A stretch of DNA of 64,000 bases from Thalassorhabdomicrobium marinisediminis (GCF_003072065.1 NZ_QCYG01000005.1:62001-126000); one strand, 5' to 3'; shown: positions 35,308 to 45,350, counted from the stretch's first letter. Translations and numbers: made by a program. The notes: generated by a model not told the origin, from the letters alone.

Positions 35308-36224
35308 ACGCTGTCCTGCGCGGCCTTCACGGCCGCGCCGATTCGGCTGGTCATGAAATCCATGAACAGCCGGGTTTTGGGATCCTGCCGGCGACGGTGG
35401 GTGTAAAGACAGGCCATCTGCACCGGCACCGGCGGGGTCTGTTCGGCCACCGGCACAAGCCGTCCGGCGTTGAGGTGGTCGGCCACCTCAAACACAGGCT
35501 TGAGGATGATCCCCTCACCGCTCAACGCCCAATCGGTGAGCACGTCGCCATCGTCGCATTCATAGCGCCCGCCGACGCGGAACTTCTGCGGGCCGTCAGC
35601 GGTCTGCAAACGCCACTGGAACTCCGGCGCGCCGGGATAGCGCAGGTTCAGACACTGGTGATCCTCGGCGATCAGCGCGGCCCCGTCCTTGGGGTTGCCG
35701 CGCTTCGCGATATAGTCCGGCGCGGCCACCAACACCCGTTCGCAATTGGCAATCTGCTTGATCCGCAGGTTGCTGTCCGCAGGTTCGCCCAGAAAAAAAG
35801 CGATATCCAACCCCTCGGTCGTCAGATCCACGTTCCGGTCCGTGAGCCGCAAGCGAATGTCGATCAACGGATATTCGCCGGCAAACTCGGGCACGCGCGG
35901 CGCGATCAGCCGCCGCCCGACACCCAGCGGCGCGGCCACGTAAAGCGACCCCTTGGGATTGTCCGTGATCCCCGCCACATGGCCTTCGGCCGCGTCCACA
36001 GCCTCAAGCACCGCCACGGCCCCGGTATAGAAGGCGCGCCCTTGCTCGGTCGCGGTCAGGCTGCGGGTGGTGCGCTGGAACAGCCGCACGTTGAGGTGTT
36101 CCTCAAGCGAGGAGATCCGCGACGACGTCACCGCAGGCGAAATCCGAAGATCCCGCCCCGCCGCGGACATGCTGCCAAGTTCATAGACGCGCACGAATGT
36201 TCTGATATTTTCCAGATAGGACAT
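35292..36224 (-). CDS. LysR-family regulator, probably of urate catabolism
   Basis: 310 residues. The N-terminal winged HTH spans residues 1-60 ([41 protein letters not shown]). The effector domain follows, with [26 protein letters not shown] 36224 gives the standard LysR length; the longer frame reaches into the puuD leader. It is divergent from puuD and nested between uraH and puuD, so control of these genes by urate or a breakdown product is the natural inference. The closest family resemblance by eye is the CrgA/AaeR group. Confidence 0.85.
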   Translation of the reverse strand: MSYLENIRTFVRVYELGSMSAAGRDLRISPAVTSSRISSLEEHLNVRLFQRTTRSLTATEQGRAFYTGAVAVLEAVDAAEGHVAGITDNPKGSLYVAAPLGVGRRLIAPRVPEFAGEYPLIDIRLRLTDRNVDLTTEGLDIAFFLGEPADSNLRIKQIANCERVLVAAPDYIAKRGNPKDGAALIAEDHQCLNLRYPGAPEFQWRLQTADGPQKFRVGGRYECDDGDVLTDWALSGEGIILKPVFEVADHLNAGRLVPVAEQTPPVPVQMACLYTHRRRQDPKTRLFMDFMTSRIGAAVKAAQDSVQLPR

Positions 36225-36245
36225 TGTTTGGCAATTCTTGATAGA

Positions 36246-36259
36246 GCGTAGCTTTACGC
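36246..36259. promoter_or_regulatory. Inverted repeat in LysR-puuD intergenic region
   Basis: Perfect repeat GCGTA-GCTT-TACGC, 22 bases upstream of the LysR start and 72 bases before puuD. Its position suits a LysR activation site, but the arms are short. Confidence 0.35.
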
Positions 36260-36330
36260 CGGAATAGCAAAGGAAAGCCGCGATGGATAGAGTGGCCGAA
36301 AACCAGAACGCACTCTGAGGGAGAGACCCC

Positions 36331-37566
36331 ATGTTCGACGCCGTAATTCTCTGGGACTGGATCGCGTTTTCCGTCCGCTGGCTGCACGTGATCACGGCGA
36401 TGGCCTGGATCGGGGCCTCGTTCTATTTCATCGCGCTGGACCTAATGCTCAAGCCCAACCCCGCCTTGCCCAAAGGTGCCAGCGGCGAGGAATGGGAGGT
36501 GCACGGGGGCGGATTCTATCACACAATCAAATACATGGTCGCGCCCGAGAACATGCCCGAGCATCTGACATGGCACAAATGGCAGTCCTACAGCACCTGG
36601 CTGTCGGGCGCCGCACTGCTGATGATCATCTACTGGGTCGGCGGTGAAATTTACCTGATCGACACGGCCAAGGCGGATCTGGCGCTGTGGCAGGGCATCC
36701 TGATCTCGGCCGGATCGCTGACCATCGGGTGGCTGGCCTATGACGCCATGTGCAAATCCAAGCTGGCCGAGACGCCGACGCTGCTGATGTTGCTGCTGTT
36801 CATCATCCTTGTGATCATGTCCTGGGGCTACAACCAGATCTTTACGGGCCGCGCGGCACTGCTGCATCTGGGGGCCTTCACCGCGACGATCATGACCGCG
36901 AACGTCTTCTTCCAGATCATGCCCAACCAACGCATCGTGGTCGAAGACCTCAAGGCCGGGCGCACGCCGGATGCGAAATACGGCAAGATCGCCAAGGTGC
37001 GCTCGACCCACAACAACTATCTGACCTTGCCGGTCGTGTTCCTGATGCTGTCGAACCACTACCCGCTGGCCTTCGCGACGGAATACTCGTGGATCATCGC
37101 CTCGCTCATCTTCCTGACGGGCGTCACCATCCGGCACTATTTCAACACCATGCACCGCACGGGCTCCGGTCCGCACTGGACATGGGCCGTGACCGTTCTG
37201 CTGATGATCGTGATCGCATGGCTCTCGACTGCGAACATGTGGGACAGCTATGAGGATGCGGAAGCCCGCGCCCTCACCCCCTATGAGCAGACCTTCGCGC
37301 AAGCTGAGGGCTTCGACGCGGCGCACAACGTGGTTCTGGGGCGCTGCTCCATGTGCCACTCGCGCGAGCCGTCTTATTCCGACAGCCTGCTCTGGGCGCC
37401 GCGGGGCGTGCTGCTGGACACCCCTGCCGACGTCGCCCGCAACGCCCGCGCGATCTATGTGCAATCGGGCGTGAGCCACGCCATGCCGCCAGCCAACCTC
37501 ACCGCGATGACCGACGAAGACCGCGCCACCATCGTGCGCTGGTATCGCAACGCGGGCACCTACTAG
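36331..37566 (+). CDS. puuD: Membrane urate oxidase/hydroxylase with cytochrome c domain
   Basis: 411 residues. The first ~310 form a membrane domain of eight or nine helices with conserved histidines (VRWLHVITAMAWIGASFYF, HTIKYMVAPENMPEHLTWHKWQSY, STHNNYLTLPVVFLMLSNHYP). The C-terminal ~90 residues are a class I cytochrome c domain with the haem motif CSMCH and a distal methionine in SHAMPPANLTAM. PuuD oxidises urate to 5-hydroxyisourate and passes electrons to the respiratory chain instead of making H2O2. It supplies UraH and the UraD domain next door. GGGAGAG is the ribosome site. Confidence 0.94.
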   Translation: MFDAVILWDWIAFSVRWLHVITAMAWIGASFYFIALDLMLKPNPALPKGASGEEWEVHGGGFYHTIKYMVAPENMPEHLTWHKWQSYSTWLSGAALLMIIYWVGGEIYLIDTAKADLALWQGILISAGSLTIGWLAYDAMCKSKLAETPTLLMLLLFIILVIMSWGYNQIFTGRAALLHLGAFTATIMTANVFFQIMPNQRIVVEDLKAGRTPDAKYGKIAKVRSTHNNYLTLPVVFLMLSNHYPLAFATEYSWIIASLIFLTGVTIRHYFNTMHRTGSGPHWTWAVTVLLMIVIAWLSTANMWDSYEDAEARALTPYEQTFAQAEGFDAAHNVVLGRCSMCHSREPSYSDSLLWAPRGVLLDTPADVARNARAIYVQSGVSHAMPPANLTAMTDEDRATIVRWYRNAGTY

Positions 37567-37624
37567 CATCCTATCGCCCATCGGCCGCCGTGCCCCGCCC
37601 CGCCCCCGTGCAAATTTCTTTCTT

Positions 37625-37673
37625 GCGAATAATTCTCATTTGCATTGACATCCGGTGATCGGCCCCCATAACT
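37625..37673 (+). promoter_or_regulatory. Fur/Mur-type box and promoter of the sit operon
   Basis: A 19-base imperfect palindrome GCGAATAATTCTCATTTGC (37625-37643, six of nine arm pairs match) lies 61 bases before sitA. Directly after it are TTGACA (37645-37650) and ATAACT (37668-37673), 17 bases apart, a plausible -35/-10. Fur-family Mur proteins repress sitABCD in alphaproteobacteria when manganese is ample, which this arrangement fits. Confidence 0.65.
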
Positions 37674-37703
37674 CTTCCGGGACAGCACCGGAGGTTTTTA
37701 ACT

Positions 37704-38612
37704 ATGTCGATCCGCAGCCCCCTTCTTGCAGCCCTCGCCGGGGTGGCATCCGCCACCCTTCTGCCTGCAACACTGCTTGCCGCCGACGACGCCAATGATT
37801 TCAAGGTGGTGACGACCTTCACCGTAATCGCCGACATGGCCCGCAACGTGGCCGGTGACGCGGCGACCGTGGAATCGATCACCCGTGCGGGCGCGGAAAT
37901 CCACGGCTACCAGCCCACCCCGCGCGACCTTGTGCGCGCTTCCGGGGCCGACCTGATCCTGTGGAACGGCCTCAACCTCGAGCTCTGGTTCGAGCAGTTC
38001 ATCGACAACCTCGGCGTGATCCCTTCGGCCACGATCTCGGACGGCATCGACCCCATTTCGATCCGCGAAGGCAGCTATGAGGGGCTGGCCAACCCCCACG
38101 CCTGGATGAGCCTGGATAATGCGCTGATCTACATCGACAATATCACCGCTGCTCTGTCTGAACATGATCCCGAAAACGCCGCGACCTATGCGGCCAACGC
38201 GGAACGCTACAAGGAAGAACTGACCGCCACCATTGCCCCCCTGCGCGACCAGATCGCCGAGGTGCCCGAGGACAAGCGCTGGCTGGTGACCTGCGAAGGC
38301 GCGTTCAGCTACCTCGCGCGGGATTTCGACCTGAAAGAGGCTTACCTCTGGCCGATGAACGCGGACCAAACCGGCACGCCACAACAGGTGCGCAACGTCA
38401 TCGACACGGTGAAGACAAACGACATTCCGGCGGTGTTCTGCGAAAGCACCGTCAACACCGACCCCGCGCAACAGGTCGCCCGTGAAACCGGCGCGGCCTA
38501 TGGCGGTGTGCTCTATGTGGACAGTCTCTCGCTCGCGGATGGGCCGGTGCCGACCTATCTGGACCTGCTGCGGGTCACGACCGAAACCATCGTTGAAGGG
38601 CTGACCCGATGA
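37704..38612 (+). CDS. sitA: Metal ABC transporter, periplasmic binding protein (SitA-like)
   Basis: 302 residues with a signal peptide (about 1-26, LLAALAGVASATLLPATLLAA). Cluster A-I solute-binding fold with the metal ligands expected in family A-1: His near AEIHGYQPTPRDL, His in LANPHAWMSLDNA, Glu/His-region TCEGAFSYLARDF, and Asp in LYVDSLS. The lack of a long His-rich loop favours manganese/iron over zinc. Four-base overlap with sitB. A Fur/Mur box precedes it. Confidence 0.9.
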   Translation: MSIRSPLLAALAGVASATLLPATLLAADDANDFKVVTTFTVIADMARNVAGDAATVESITRAGAEIHGYQPTPRDLVRASGADLILWNGLNLELWFEQFIDNLGVIPSATISDGIDPISIREGSYEGLANPHAWMSLDNALIYIDNITAALSEHDPENAATYAANAERYKEELTATIAPLRDQIAEVPEDKRWLVTCEGAFSYLARDFDLKEAYLWPMNADQTGTPQQVRNVIDTVKTNDIPAVFCESTVNTDPAQQVARETGAAYGGVLYVDSLSLADGPVPTYLDLLRVTTETIVEGLTR

Positions 38613-39523
38613 ACCCTCCACCACTGGCAGACCTGCCCCCACCCGCCCCGCACCAGACCGACAAGAATCAGGCTGGACTTTATGCGGACGGGCTGACGGT
38701 GACCTACCGCAACGGCGTGACCGCGCTGCGCGACGCGAGCTTTGCCATCCCCCGCGGCACCATCGCGGCGCTGGTGGGCGTCAACGGCGCGGGGAAATCC
38801 ACCCTGTTCAAGGCGATCATGGGCTTTCTGCCCGCCGCGCGGGGCGAGATCGGCGTGCTGGGCCAGACCGTGAAACAGGCCATCAAGGCGGGCATCGTGG
38901 CCTATGTGCCGCAGGCGGAAGAGGTGGACTGGTCCTTTCCGGTGCTGGTCGAGGACGTGGTGATGATGGGCCGCTACGGACACATGGGTCTGCTGCGGCG
39001 GCCCGCAGCGGCCGATCATGAGGCCGTGACCAACGCGCTGGCCCGTGTCGGCATGTCCGACTTCCGCGACCGCCAGATTGGCGAGCTGTCGGGCGGGCAG
39101 CGCAAACGGGTCTTCCTGGCCCGCGCGCTGGCGCAGAACGGTCAGGTGATCCTGCTGGACGAGCCCTTCACCGGCGTCGACGTGCAGACGGAAGAGGCCA
39201 TCATAAACCTGCTCAAAGAGCTGCGCGACGAAGGCCGCGTGATGCTGGTGAGCACGCACAACCTCGGCTCTGTGCCGGAATTCTGCGACCAGACCGTGTT
39301 GGTCAAGGGCACGGTGCTGAACTTCGGCCCCACCGAGGAGGTGTTCACCAAGGACAACCTCGAAGCGGCCTTCGGCGGCGTGCTGCGCCACTTCGTGCTG
39401 GGCGGCGCGGACCTGCACGACGACGACGACGAACGCAAGGTGACGATCCTGACTGACGACGAACGCCCCTTCGTGATCTACGACGACCAGACCCGGACGA
39501 CCGGCCCGAAAGGGGACACATGA
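38609..39523 (+). CDS. sitB: Metal ABC transporter ATPase (SitB-like)
   Basis: 304 residues. Walker A GVNGAGKST, signature LSGGQRKRVFLARAL, Walker B VILLDEPFTGVD and the switch histidine in STHNLG are complete. The C-terminal ~50 residues (rich in DDDDE and HDD) form an acidic tail that might sense or buffer metal, an inference only. Four-base overlaps at both ends (sitA, sitC) indicate translational coupling. Confidence 0.92.
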   Translation: MNPPPLADLPPPAPHQTDKNQAGLYADGLTVTYRNGVTALRDASFAIPRGTIAALVGVNGAGKSTLFKAIMGFLPAARGEIGVLGQTVKQAIKAGIVAYVPQAEEVDWSFPVLVEDVVMMGRYGHMGLLRRPAAADHEAVTNALARVGMSDFRDRQIGELSGGQRKRVFLARALAQNGQVILLDEPFTGVDVQTEEAIINLLKELRDEGRVMLVSTHNLGSVPEFCDQTVLVKGTVLNFGPTEEVFTKDNLEAAFGGVLRHFVLGGADLHDDDDERKVTILTDDERPFVIYDDQTRTTGPKGDT

Positions 39524-40368
39524 TCTGGCTGGAACCCTTCACCTATGGCTTCATGGTCAACGCCATGTTCGTCTCGGCGCTGGTGGGCGCGGTCTGCGCC
39601 TTTTTGTCGTGCTACCTGATGCTCAAGGGCTGGTCGCTGATCGGGGATGCGCTGTCGCATTCCATCGTGCCGGGGGTTGCGGGGGCCTACATGCTGGGCC
39701 TGCCCTTCGCGCTGGGGGCCTTCCTCTCGGGCGGGTTGGCGGCGGGGGCCATGCTGTTCCTCAACCAGCGCACGGGGCTGAAAGAGGATGCGATCATCGG
39801 CCTCATCTTCACCAGCTTTTTCGGGCTCGGCCTGTTCATGGTCAGCGTCTCGCCGGTCGCGGTGGACGTGCAGACGATCATTCTGGGCAACATCCTTGCG
39901 ATCACCCCCGCCGATACGCTGCAACTGGCGATCATCGGGGTCGTCAGCCTTCTTATCCTGCTGGCGAAGTGGAAAGACCTTATGGTTGCCTTCTTTGACG
40001 AAAACCACGCGCGGTCCATCGGCCTGCGGCCCGAGCGGTTGCGGTTCTTGTTCTTCGTTCTGCTCTCGGCCGCCTGTGTCGCTGCCTTGCAGACCGTGGG
40101 CGCCTTTCTGGTGATCGCCATGGTCATCACGCCGGGGGCTACGGCCTACCTTCTGACCGACCGGTTCCCGAAACTGCTGGTGATCGCGGTGACCATCGGC
40201 GCGCTGTCGAGCTTCATCGGCGCCTATGTGTCCTACTTCCTCGACGGGGCGACCGGCGGCATCATCATCTGCTTGCAGACGGTGGTTTTCGCGGCGGCTT
40301 TCGTCTTTGCCCCCAAACACGGGCTGATCGCCAGCCGGCGACGCGCAGCGGAGGCTTTACGTGGCTGA
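39520..40368 (+). CDS. sitC: Metal ABC transporter permease (SitC-like)
   Basis: 282 residues, ABC-3 family, about eight helices. Family features include FMVNAMFVSALVGAVCAFLSCYLMLKGWSLIGDALSHSIVPGVAGAYM at the start, the VQTIILGNILAITP loop, and TVGAFLVIAMVITPGATAYLLTDRF near the C-terminus. It pairs with the homologous sitD gene to form a heterodimeric channel. Confidence 0.92.
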   Translation: MIWLEPFTYGFMVNAMFVSALVGAVCAFLSCYLMLKGWSLIGDALSHSIVPGVAGAYMLGLPFALGAFLSGGLAAGAMLFLNQRTGLKEDAIIGLIFTSFFGLGLFMVSVSPVAVDVQTIILGNILAITPADTLQLAIIGVVSLLILLAKWKDLMVAFFDENHARSIGLRPERLRFLFFVLLSAACVAALQTVGAFLVIAMVITPGATAYLLTDRFPKLLVIAVTIGALSSFIGAYVSYFLDGATGGIIICLQTVVFAAAFVFAPKHGLIASRRRAAEALRG

Positions 40369-41197
40369 TCTTCTCCTCCCCTTCCAGTTTCCCTTCATGC
40401 ACGGCGCCTTCTACATCGCGCTGCTCATCGGCCCGCCGACGGCCCTGCTGTCGTGCTTTTTGGTCCTCAAGGGCTGGTCGCTGATGGGCGACGCGGTCTC
40501 TCATGCGGTGCTGCCGGGGATCGTGCTGGCCTATATCGCGGGCTTCCCGCTGATCATCGGCGCGTTTCTGGCTGGCATGTTCTGTTCGCTGTTGACCGGG
40601 TACCTCGACGCGAACTCACGGGTCCGGCAGGACACGGTGATGGGCGTGGTCTTCTCGGGCATGTTCGGGCTGGGGTTGGTGCTTTACACCAAGATCGAGA
40701 CCAACGTGCACCTTGATCACATCCTCTTTGGCAACATGCTGGGCGTGCAGACGGCGGACCTCTGGACCTCGGGCGTGATCGGCGTTGCCGTGACGCTGGC
40801 GCTGCTCGTGGGCTGGAAGGACCTGCTCCTCAACGCTTTCGATCCGGCGCAGGCCCGCGCCATCGGCCTGCCCGTGCGGCTGTTGCACTACGGGCTGCTC
40901 ACCATCCTGTCGCTGACCATCGTGGCCACGCTGAAAGCCGTCGGGCTGATCCTCGCCATCGGTTTGCTGATCGCGCCGGGGGCCATCGCCTTTCTCATCA
41001 CGCGCGAGTTTCGGCACATGCTGCTGGCGGCGGTCCTCGTCTCGACCGCGTCGCTGACCTTTGGCGTCTACCTGAGCTTCTGGCTCGGCTCGGACCCCGG
41101 CCCTACGGTCATTCTGGTGATGACCGCGCTTTTCGTGCTGGCCTTCGTCTATCGCCTGATCCGCACCGCCCGGACCGAGGCCGGCAGCGGTGCGTAA
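40361..41197 (+). CDS. sitD: Metal ABC transporter permease (SitD-like)
   Basis: 278 residues, ABC-3 family and clearly paralogous to the preceding permease (same LKGWSLMGDAVSHAVLPGIVLAY, HILFGNMLGVQTAD, and KAVGLILAIGLLIAPGAIAFLITREF blocks). It starts with GTG, eight bases inside sitC. Last gene of sitABCD, followed by a hairpin. Confidence 0.92.
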   Translation: MADLLLPFQFPFMHGAFYIALLIGPPTALLSCFLVLKGWSLMGDAVSHAVLPGIVLAYIAGFPLIIGAFLAGMFCSLLTGYLDANSRVRQDTVMGVVFSGMFGLGLVLYTKIETNVHLDHILFGNMLGVQTADLWTSGVIGVAVTLALLVGWKDLLLNAFDPAQARAIGLPVRLLHYGLLTILSLTIVATLKAVGLILAIGLLIAPGAIAFLITREFRHMLLAAVLVSTASLTFGVYLSFWLGSDPGPTVILVMTALFVLAFVYRLIRTARTEAGSGA

Positions 41198-41207
41198 AGG
41201 GAGCTGC

Positions 41208-41225
41208 GCGCCGCCCCTGCGGCGC
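41208..41225. terminator. Hairpin between convergent sitD and dppF
   Basis: Seven-base perfect stem GCGCCGC (41208-41214) with GCGGCGC (41219-41225) and a CCCT loop, filling most of the 28 bases between two convergent stops. Likely a bidirectional terminator, although T-runs are short. Confidence 0.55.
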
Positions 41226-42203
41226 TTAGGCTGCGGGTGAAGCGGGGCCGTTCTCAGGGAAGAAACAGGCAGACTTCTGCACGTCGCCGGCCAGTTCCGG
41301 CACCTGCGCGCGGCATTTGTCCTGCACCTTCCAGCAGCGCGGCGCGAAGGGGCAGCCGTCGGGAATGTTCAACGGCGACGGAAGCTCTCCGCTCAGCTTG
41401 ATCCGGTCGCGGCGGGCCTGCGGCTCGGCGCTGGGGGTCGCGGACAAAAGTGCGCGGGTATAGGGGTGCTGCGGCGCCGAGAAGACCGCTTCTTTGGGGC
41501 CCTTCTCGACCGCGCGGCCCAGATACATCACGATCACGTCGTCGGCCACGTGGCGCACCACGCTCAGGTCGTGGCTGATGAACAGATAGGCAAGCTGCAA
41601 CCGCTCCTGCAGCTCGGTCAGAAGGTTCAGGATCGCCGACTGGATCGACAAGTCCAGCGCGGACACAGGCTCATCGAGGACCAGCACCTTGGGGTCCAGC
41701 ATCAGCGCCCGCGCGATGGCGATGCGCTGGCGCTGCCCGCCCGAGAACATATGCGGATAGCGGTCGAAATGTTCGGGCCGCAGACCGACGAGGTCAAGCA
41801 TCTCACGCGCGCGGCGCTCACGCTCCTTGCGGGGCATGTCGGGGCGGTTGATGGTCAAAGGCTCCATCAGGATCGCGCCGATCCGCTGGCGCGGGTTGAG
41901 CGATCCGTAAGGGTCCTGAAACACGATCTGCACCGATTTGCGCAGGTCGGCCCAATCCTCGGGGCGCACCGGCTTGCCGTCCAGCGTCAGCGTGCCGTCC
42001 GTCGGCTCTTCGATCATCGCGACCATGCGCGCCAGCGTCGATTTCCCGCAGCCGCTTTCGCCCACGACGGCGAGCGTCTTGCCCGCGCTGAGCGAGAAAT
42101 CCAGCCCCGCCACCGCCCGCAGCGTGCGGGGCTTGCGCAGCAAGCCGCCGCTGACCTCATAGTGACGTTTCAGCCCTTCGGCATGGATCACGGCCTCGGT
42201 CAT
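41226..42203 (-). CDS. dppF: Dipeptide/oligopeptide ABC transporter ATPase (DppF-like)
   Basis: 325 residues. Walker [10 protein letters not shown], signature [15 protein letters not shown], Walker [13 protein letters not shown], then the C-terminal oligo_HPY extension with the cysteine-rich PFAPRCW...KC...C motif typical of Dpp/Opp ATPases. ATG 42203 is chosen; it overlaps dppD by four bases. Last gene of the dppABCDF set. The substrate could be peptides, opines or other oligomers; the binding protein does not settle it. Confidence 0.92.
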   Translation of the reverse strand: MTEAVIHAEGLKRHYEVSGGLLRKPRTLRAVAGLDFSLSAGKTLAVVGESGCGKSTLARMVAMIEEPTDGTLTLDGKPVRPEDWADLRKSVQIVFQDPYGSLNPRQRIGAILMEPLTINRPDMPRKERERRAREMLDLVGLRPEHFDRYPHMFSGGQRQRIAIARALMLDPKVLVLDEPVSALDLSIQSAILNLLTELQERLQLAYLFISHDLSVVRHVADDVIVMYLGRAVEKGPKEAVFSAPQHPYTRALLSATPSAEPQARRDRIKLSGELPSPLNIPDGCPFAPRCWKVQDKCRAQVPELAGDVQKSACFFPENGPASPAA

Positions 42204-43177
42204 GAGACGTTCCTTTCGTCGGTGTTCAGCGGATAGTGACAGCGCACGAAGCCCAGCTCGGGGCCCGCCGGGATCGGTGGCACGGCGCGGCAATGGTCGT
42301 TGGCGTATTTGCACCGGGGCGAGAACAGGCACCCGCGGGGGCGGTCGAACTGTCCCGGCACCACGCCGGGAATCGTCGGCAGAAGCTTGTCCGTCGCGCG
42401 TTCGGGCAAAGCGTCCAGAAGGGCGGCGGTATAGGGGTGGTGCGGCGAATTGAACAGATCGTCAACGGGCTGCTCTTCGATCTTCTGGCCCGCGTATTGC
42501 ACGCTCACCCGTTCGGCGGTTTCCGCGACCACGCCCATGTCGTGGGTGATCAGCACCAGACCCATGCCGGTCTCGTTGCGCAGGTCCGCCAAAAGGTCGA
42601 GGATCTGCGCCTGAATGGTCACATCAAGCGCGGTCGTCGGCTCATCCGCGATCAGCAGTTTCGGCTGGCACGAGATCGCCATGGCGATCATCACACGCTG
42701 GTTCATGCCCCCCGACATCTGGTGCGGAAAGGCAGACAGACGCCGCTCCGGATCGGGGATGCCGACCTGCTCGAACAGTTCCACGGCGCGCCGATGACGT
42801 GCCTTGCGGTCCAGTCCGAGGTGGATGCGCAGGGCTTCCTTGATCTGCCATCCCACCGTGAAACAGGGGTTCAGGGCGGACATCGGCTCTTGAAAGATCA
42901 TCGCCAGATCGTTGCCGACAATCTTGCGCCGCGCTGATTTCGAGATGTTGAGAAGATCGACCCCGTCGAAGGTCATCTCATCGGCGGTGACGGTCGCGGT
43001 CCAGGGCAGAAGCCCCATGAGCGCGAGCATCGACACGGACTTGCCCGAGCCGCTTTCGCCCACGATGGACAGGATTTCGCCGGCGTTGACGTCCTGATCG
43101 ACGCCGTCCACCGCCTTGAACGCGCCCGAGGCGGTGGCGAAGGACACGCTGAGGTTCCGGATACGAAGAAGGGACAT
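42200..43177 (-). CDS. dppD: Dipeptide/oligopeptide ABC transporter ATPase (DppD-like)
   Basis: 325 residues. Walker [10 protein letters not shown], signature [15 protein letters not shown], Walker [17 protein letters not shown], and the C-terminal [14 protein letters not shown] cluster of the oligo_HPY domain, which can hold an iron-sulfur cluster in relatives. It forms a heterodimer with DppF. The ATG overlaps nothing upstream; four bases separate it from the dppC stop. Confidence 0.92.
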   Translation of the reverse strand: MSLLRIRNLSVSFATASGAFKAVDGVDQDVNAGEILSIVGESGSGKSVSMLALMGLLPWTATVTADEMTFDGVDLLNISKSARRKIVGNDLAMIFQEPMSALNPCFTVGWQIKEALRIHLGLDRKARHRRAVELFEQVGIPDPERRLSAFPHQMSGGMNQRVMIAMAISCQPKLLIADEPTTALDVTIQAQILDLLADLRNETGMGLVLITHDMGVVAETAERVSVQYAGQKIEEQPVDDLFNSPHHPYTAALLDALPERATDKLLPTIPGVVPGQFDRPRGCLFSPRCKYANDHCRAVPPIPAGPELGFVRCHYPLNTDERNVS

Positions 43178-43181
43178 GGGC

Positions 43182-44084
43182 TCAGCTCCTCTTCAGTTTG
43201 GGGTCAAGGGCGTCGCGCAGACCGTCGCCCATCAGGTTGATCGCCAGCACGGTCACAAGGATCGCAAGGCCGGGGAAGGTCACCACCCACCAGGCGCGCA
43301 GGATGAACTCGCGCGCTTCGGCCAGCATGGTGCCCCATTCCGGCGTGGGCGGCTGCGCGCCCATGCCCAGGAAGCCCAGCGCCGCCGCGTCGAGGATGGC
43401 GGTCGAGAAGGACAGCGCCGCCTGCACGATGATCGGTGCAAGGCAGTTGGGCAGCACGGTGATGAACATCAGCCGCGGCAGGCCCGCACCCGCAACCCGG
43501 GCCGAGGTGACATAATCTTTTCGCAGCTCGGACATGACGCTGGCCCGCGTCAGGCGCACGTAGTGGGGTTGCAGCACGATGGCGATGGCGATCATCGCGT
43601 TGGTCAGCGACGGCCCAAGCACAGCAACCAGCACCAACGCCAGCAGCAGCGACGGGAAGGCCAGGATCACGTCCATGATCCGCATGATGAGCGTGTCCAC
43701 CCATTTCGGCGCGAAGCCCGCAAGCAGGCCGATCAGGATGCCGCCTGTCGCTGCGATGGAGACCACGACGACCCCCACGAAAAACGAGAACCGCGCCCCC
43801 ACGATGAGACGCGACAGCATGTCCCGCCCCAAAGGATCGGTGCCCAGCGGATAGGTCCAGCTGCCGCCGTCCTGCCATGCGGGTGGCTGCAGAATGGCGC
43901 CGCGGAATTGCGCGGTGGCGTCATGGGGCGCGATCCAGGGGCCGAACAGTGCCAGAAAGGCGAAGGCCGCGAAAATCCATAGCCCGATCACCGCACCGCG
44001 GTTTTCGCGAAAATAGAACCAGAACTCGCGCAGCGCACTGGGGCGGGCGACGTCCGTCTCGGCGGGTGTAGCAATATCGGTCAT
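43182..44084 (-). CDS. dppC: Peptide ABC transporter permease (DppC-like)
   Basis: 300 residues with six helices. The OppC-type N-terminal segment ([38 protein letters not shown]) is followed by the [22 protein letters not shown] loop. The binding-protein-dependent EAA-like motif is [28 protein letters not shown]. It shares one base with dppB. Confidence 0.92.
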   Translation of the reverse strand: MTDIATPAETDVARPSALREFWFYFRENRGAVIGLWIFAAFAFLALFGPWIAPHDATAQFRGAILQPPAWQDGGSWTYPLGTDPLGRDMLSRLIVGARFSFFVGVVVVSIAATGGILIGLLAGFAPKWVDTLIMRIMDVILAFPSLLLALVLVAVLGPSLTNAMIAIAIVLQPHYVRLTRASVMSELRKDYVTSARVAGAGLPRLMFITVLPNCLAPIIVQAALSFSTAILDAAALGFLGMGAQPPTPEWGTMLAEAREFILRAWWVVTFPGLAILVTVLAINLMGDGLRDALDPKLKRS

Positions 44085-45091
44085 CAGCGTTTCCTGATTT
44101 TCGGGTTGATCACGCCGTAAAGCATATCGACGGTAAGGTTCACGATCATCACGGCCACGGCGATCAGCAGCAGGCCGCCCTGCACCACCGGATAATCCCG
44201 GCGGAAAATGCTATCGACCATCCACTTGCCGATGCCCGGCCAGCTGAAGATCGTCTCGGTCAGGATGGCCCCGGCCAGCAGCGTGCCCACGGACAGGCCG
44301 ATCACCGTGATCACCGGGATCAGCGCATTGCGCAAAGCGTGGATGCCGTTGATCCGTTTCGAGGCCAGACCCTTGGCGCGGGCGGTGCGGATGTAATCCT
44401 CGCCCAGCACCTCAAGCATGGCCGACCGGGTCTGCCGCGCGATCACCGCAAGCGGGATGGTGCCCAGCACGATGGTCGGCAGGATCAGGTGCCGCACGGC
44501 CGAGGCAAAGGCCCCCGACTGCCCCGAGACCAGACTGTCATACAGCATGAAGCCCGTGGGGTTCGGGAAGTAATAAAGAAGGTCGATCCGACCCGAGACC
44601 GGCGTCCATTGCAGGTTGCCCGAGAACACGATGATCAACAGCAGCGCCCACCAGAAGATCGGCATGGAATAGCCCACCAGCGCGGTGGACATCAACGCGC
44701 GGTCAAAGAACTTGCCCCGGTTCACGGCGGCGATCACCCCGGCAGGCAAGCCAATGAGGATGGCGAAGACCATGGCGCACAGCGACAGCTCAAGCGTGGC
44801 GGGGAACAGGGCGAAGAATTCGTCCCAGACCGGGCGCTTGGTGACGAAGGAGTTGCCAAGATCCCCCTGCAACACGCCGGTCAGGTAATCCCAGAACTGG
44901 ACGTAGATCGGCCGGTCAAAGCCGAATTGGGCCTCAAGCTCGGCGTAGCGTTCCGCGGTCATCCCGCGCTCTCCGGCCATCACGACGATGGGATCCCCCG
45001 GCAGCACGCGGATAAAAGCGAATGAAATCAGGGTCACACCAATGAAAGTGGGCACGAACGTGAGAAGGCGGCTTAGAACATAGTTCAGCAT
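44084..45091 (-). CDS. dppB: Peptide ABC transporter permease (DppB-like)
   Basis: 335 residues with six helices. The start is LSRLLTFVPTFIGVTLISFAFIRVLPGDP, as in OppB/DppB, and the EAA loop is IRTARAKGLASKRINGIHALRNALIPVITV. A gap of 260 bases with a hairpin separates it from dppA on the same strand. Confidence 0.92.
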   Translation of the reverse strand: MLNYVLSRLLTFVPTFIGVTLISFAFIRVLPGDPIVVMAGERGMTAERYAELEAQFGFDRPIYVQFWDYLTGVLQGDLGNSFVTKRPVWDEFFALFPATLELSLCAMVFAILIGLPAGVIAAVNRGKFFDRALMSTALVGYSMPIFWWALLLIIVFSGNLQWTPVSGRIDLLYYFPNPTGFMLYDSLVSGQSGAFASAVRHLILPTIVLGTIPLAVIARQTRSAMLEVLGEDYIRTARAKGLASKRINGIHALRNALIPVITVIGLSVGTLLAGAILTETIFSWPGIGKWMVDSIFRRDYPVVQGGLLLIAVAVMIVNLTVDMLYGVINPKIRKR

Positions 45092-45299
45092 TTCAACACC
45101 GACGGGTCCTTTTGAAGTGGGCAGGGATATGCAAGTTCATCGCTAACAAGCACAATATCCTCGATGCAAACACCGAAGGCGGCTCTGGTACAACCCTGCG
45201 GGCCTTGTGTAAACAGGCGCGCCGCGACGTTTTTTGCGCGTTTTTCGCGCCTGCCCCGGCGCGGATCGTGTCGCCGATGCGCCCGGTGGGGAAGAACGA

Positions 45300-45327
45300 A
45301 AGGGTGCCCCGAGACCGGGACACCCTT
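45300..45327 (-). terminator. Stem-loop between dppA and dppB
   Basis: AAGGGTG-C-CCCG / CGGG-A-CACCCTT (45300-45311 with 45316-45327): eleven pairs with one C-A mismatch around a four-base loop. On the minus strand it is followed by TTCGTTCTT. It lies 23 bases beyond dppA. It probably attenuates read-through so that the binding protein is made in excess over the membrane parts. Confidence 0.65.
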
Positions 45328-45350
45328 ATGATTTTGCGCGAAACCTTCGC

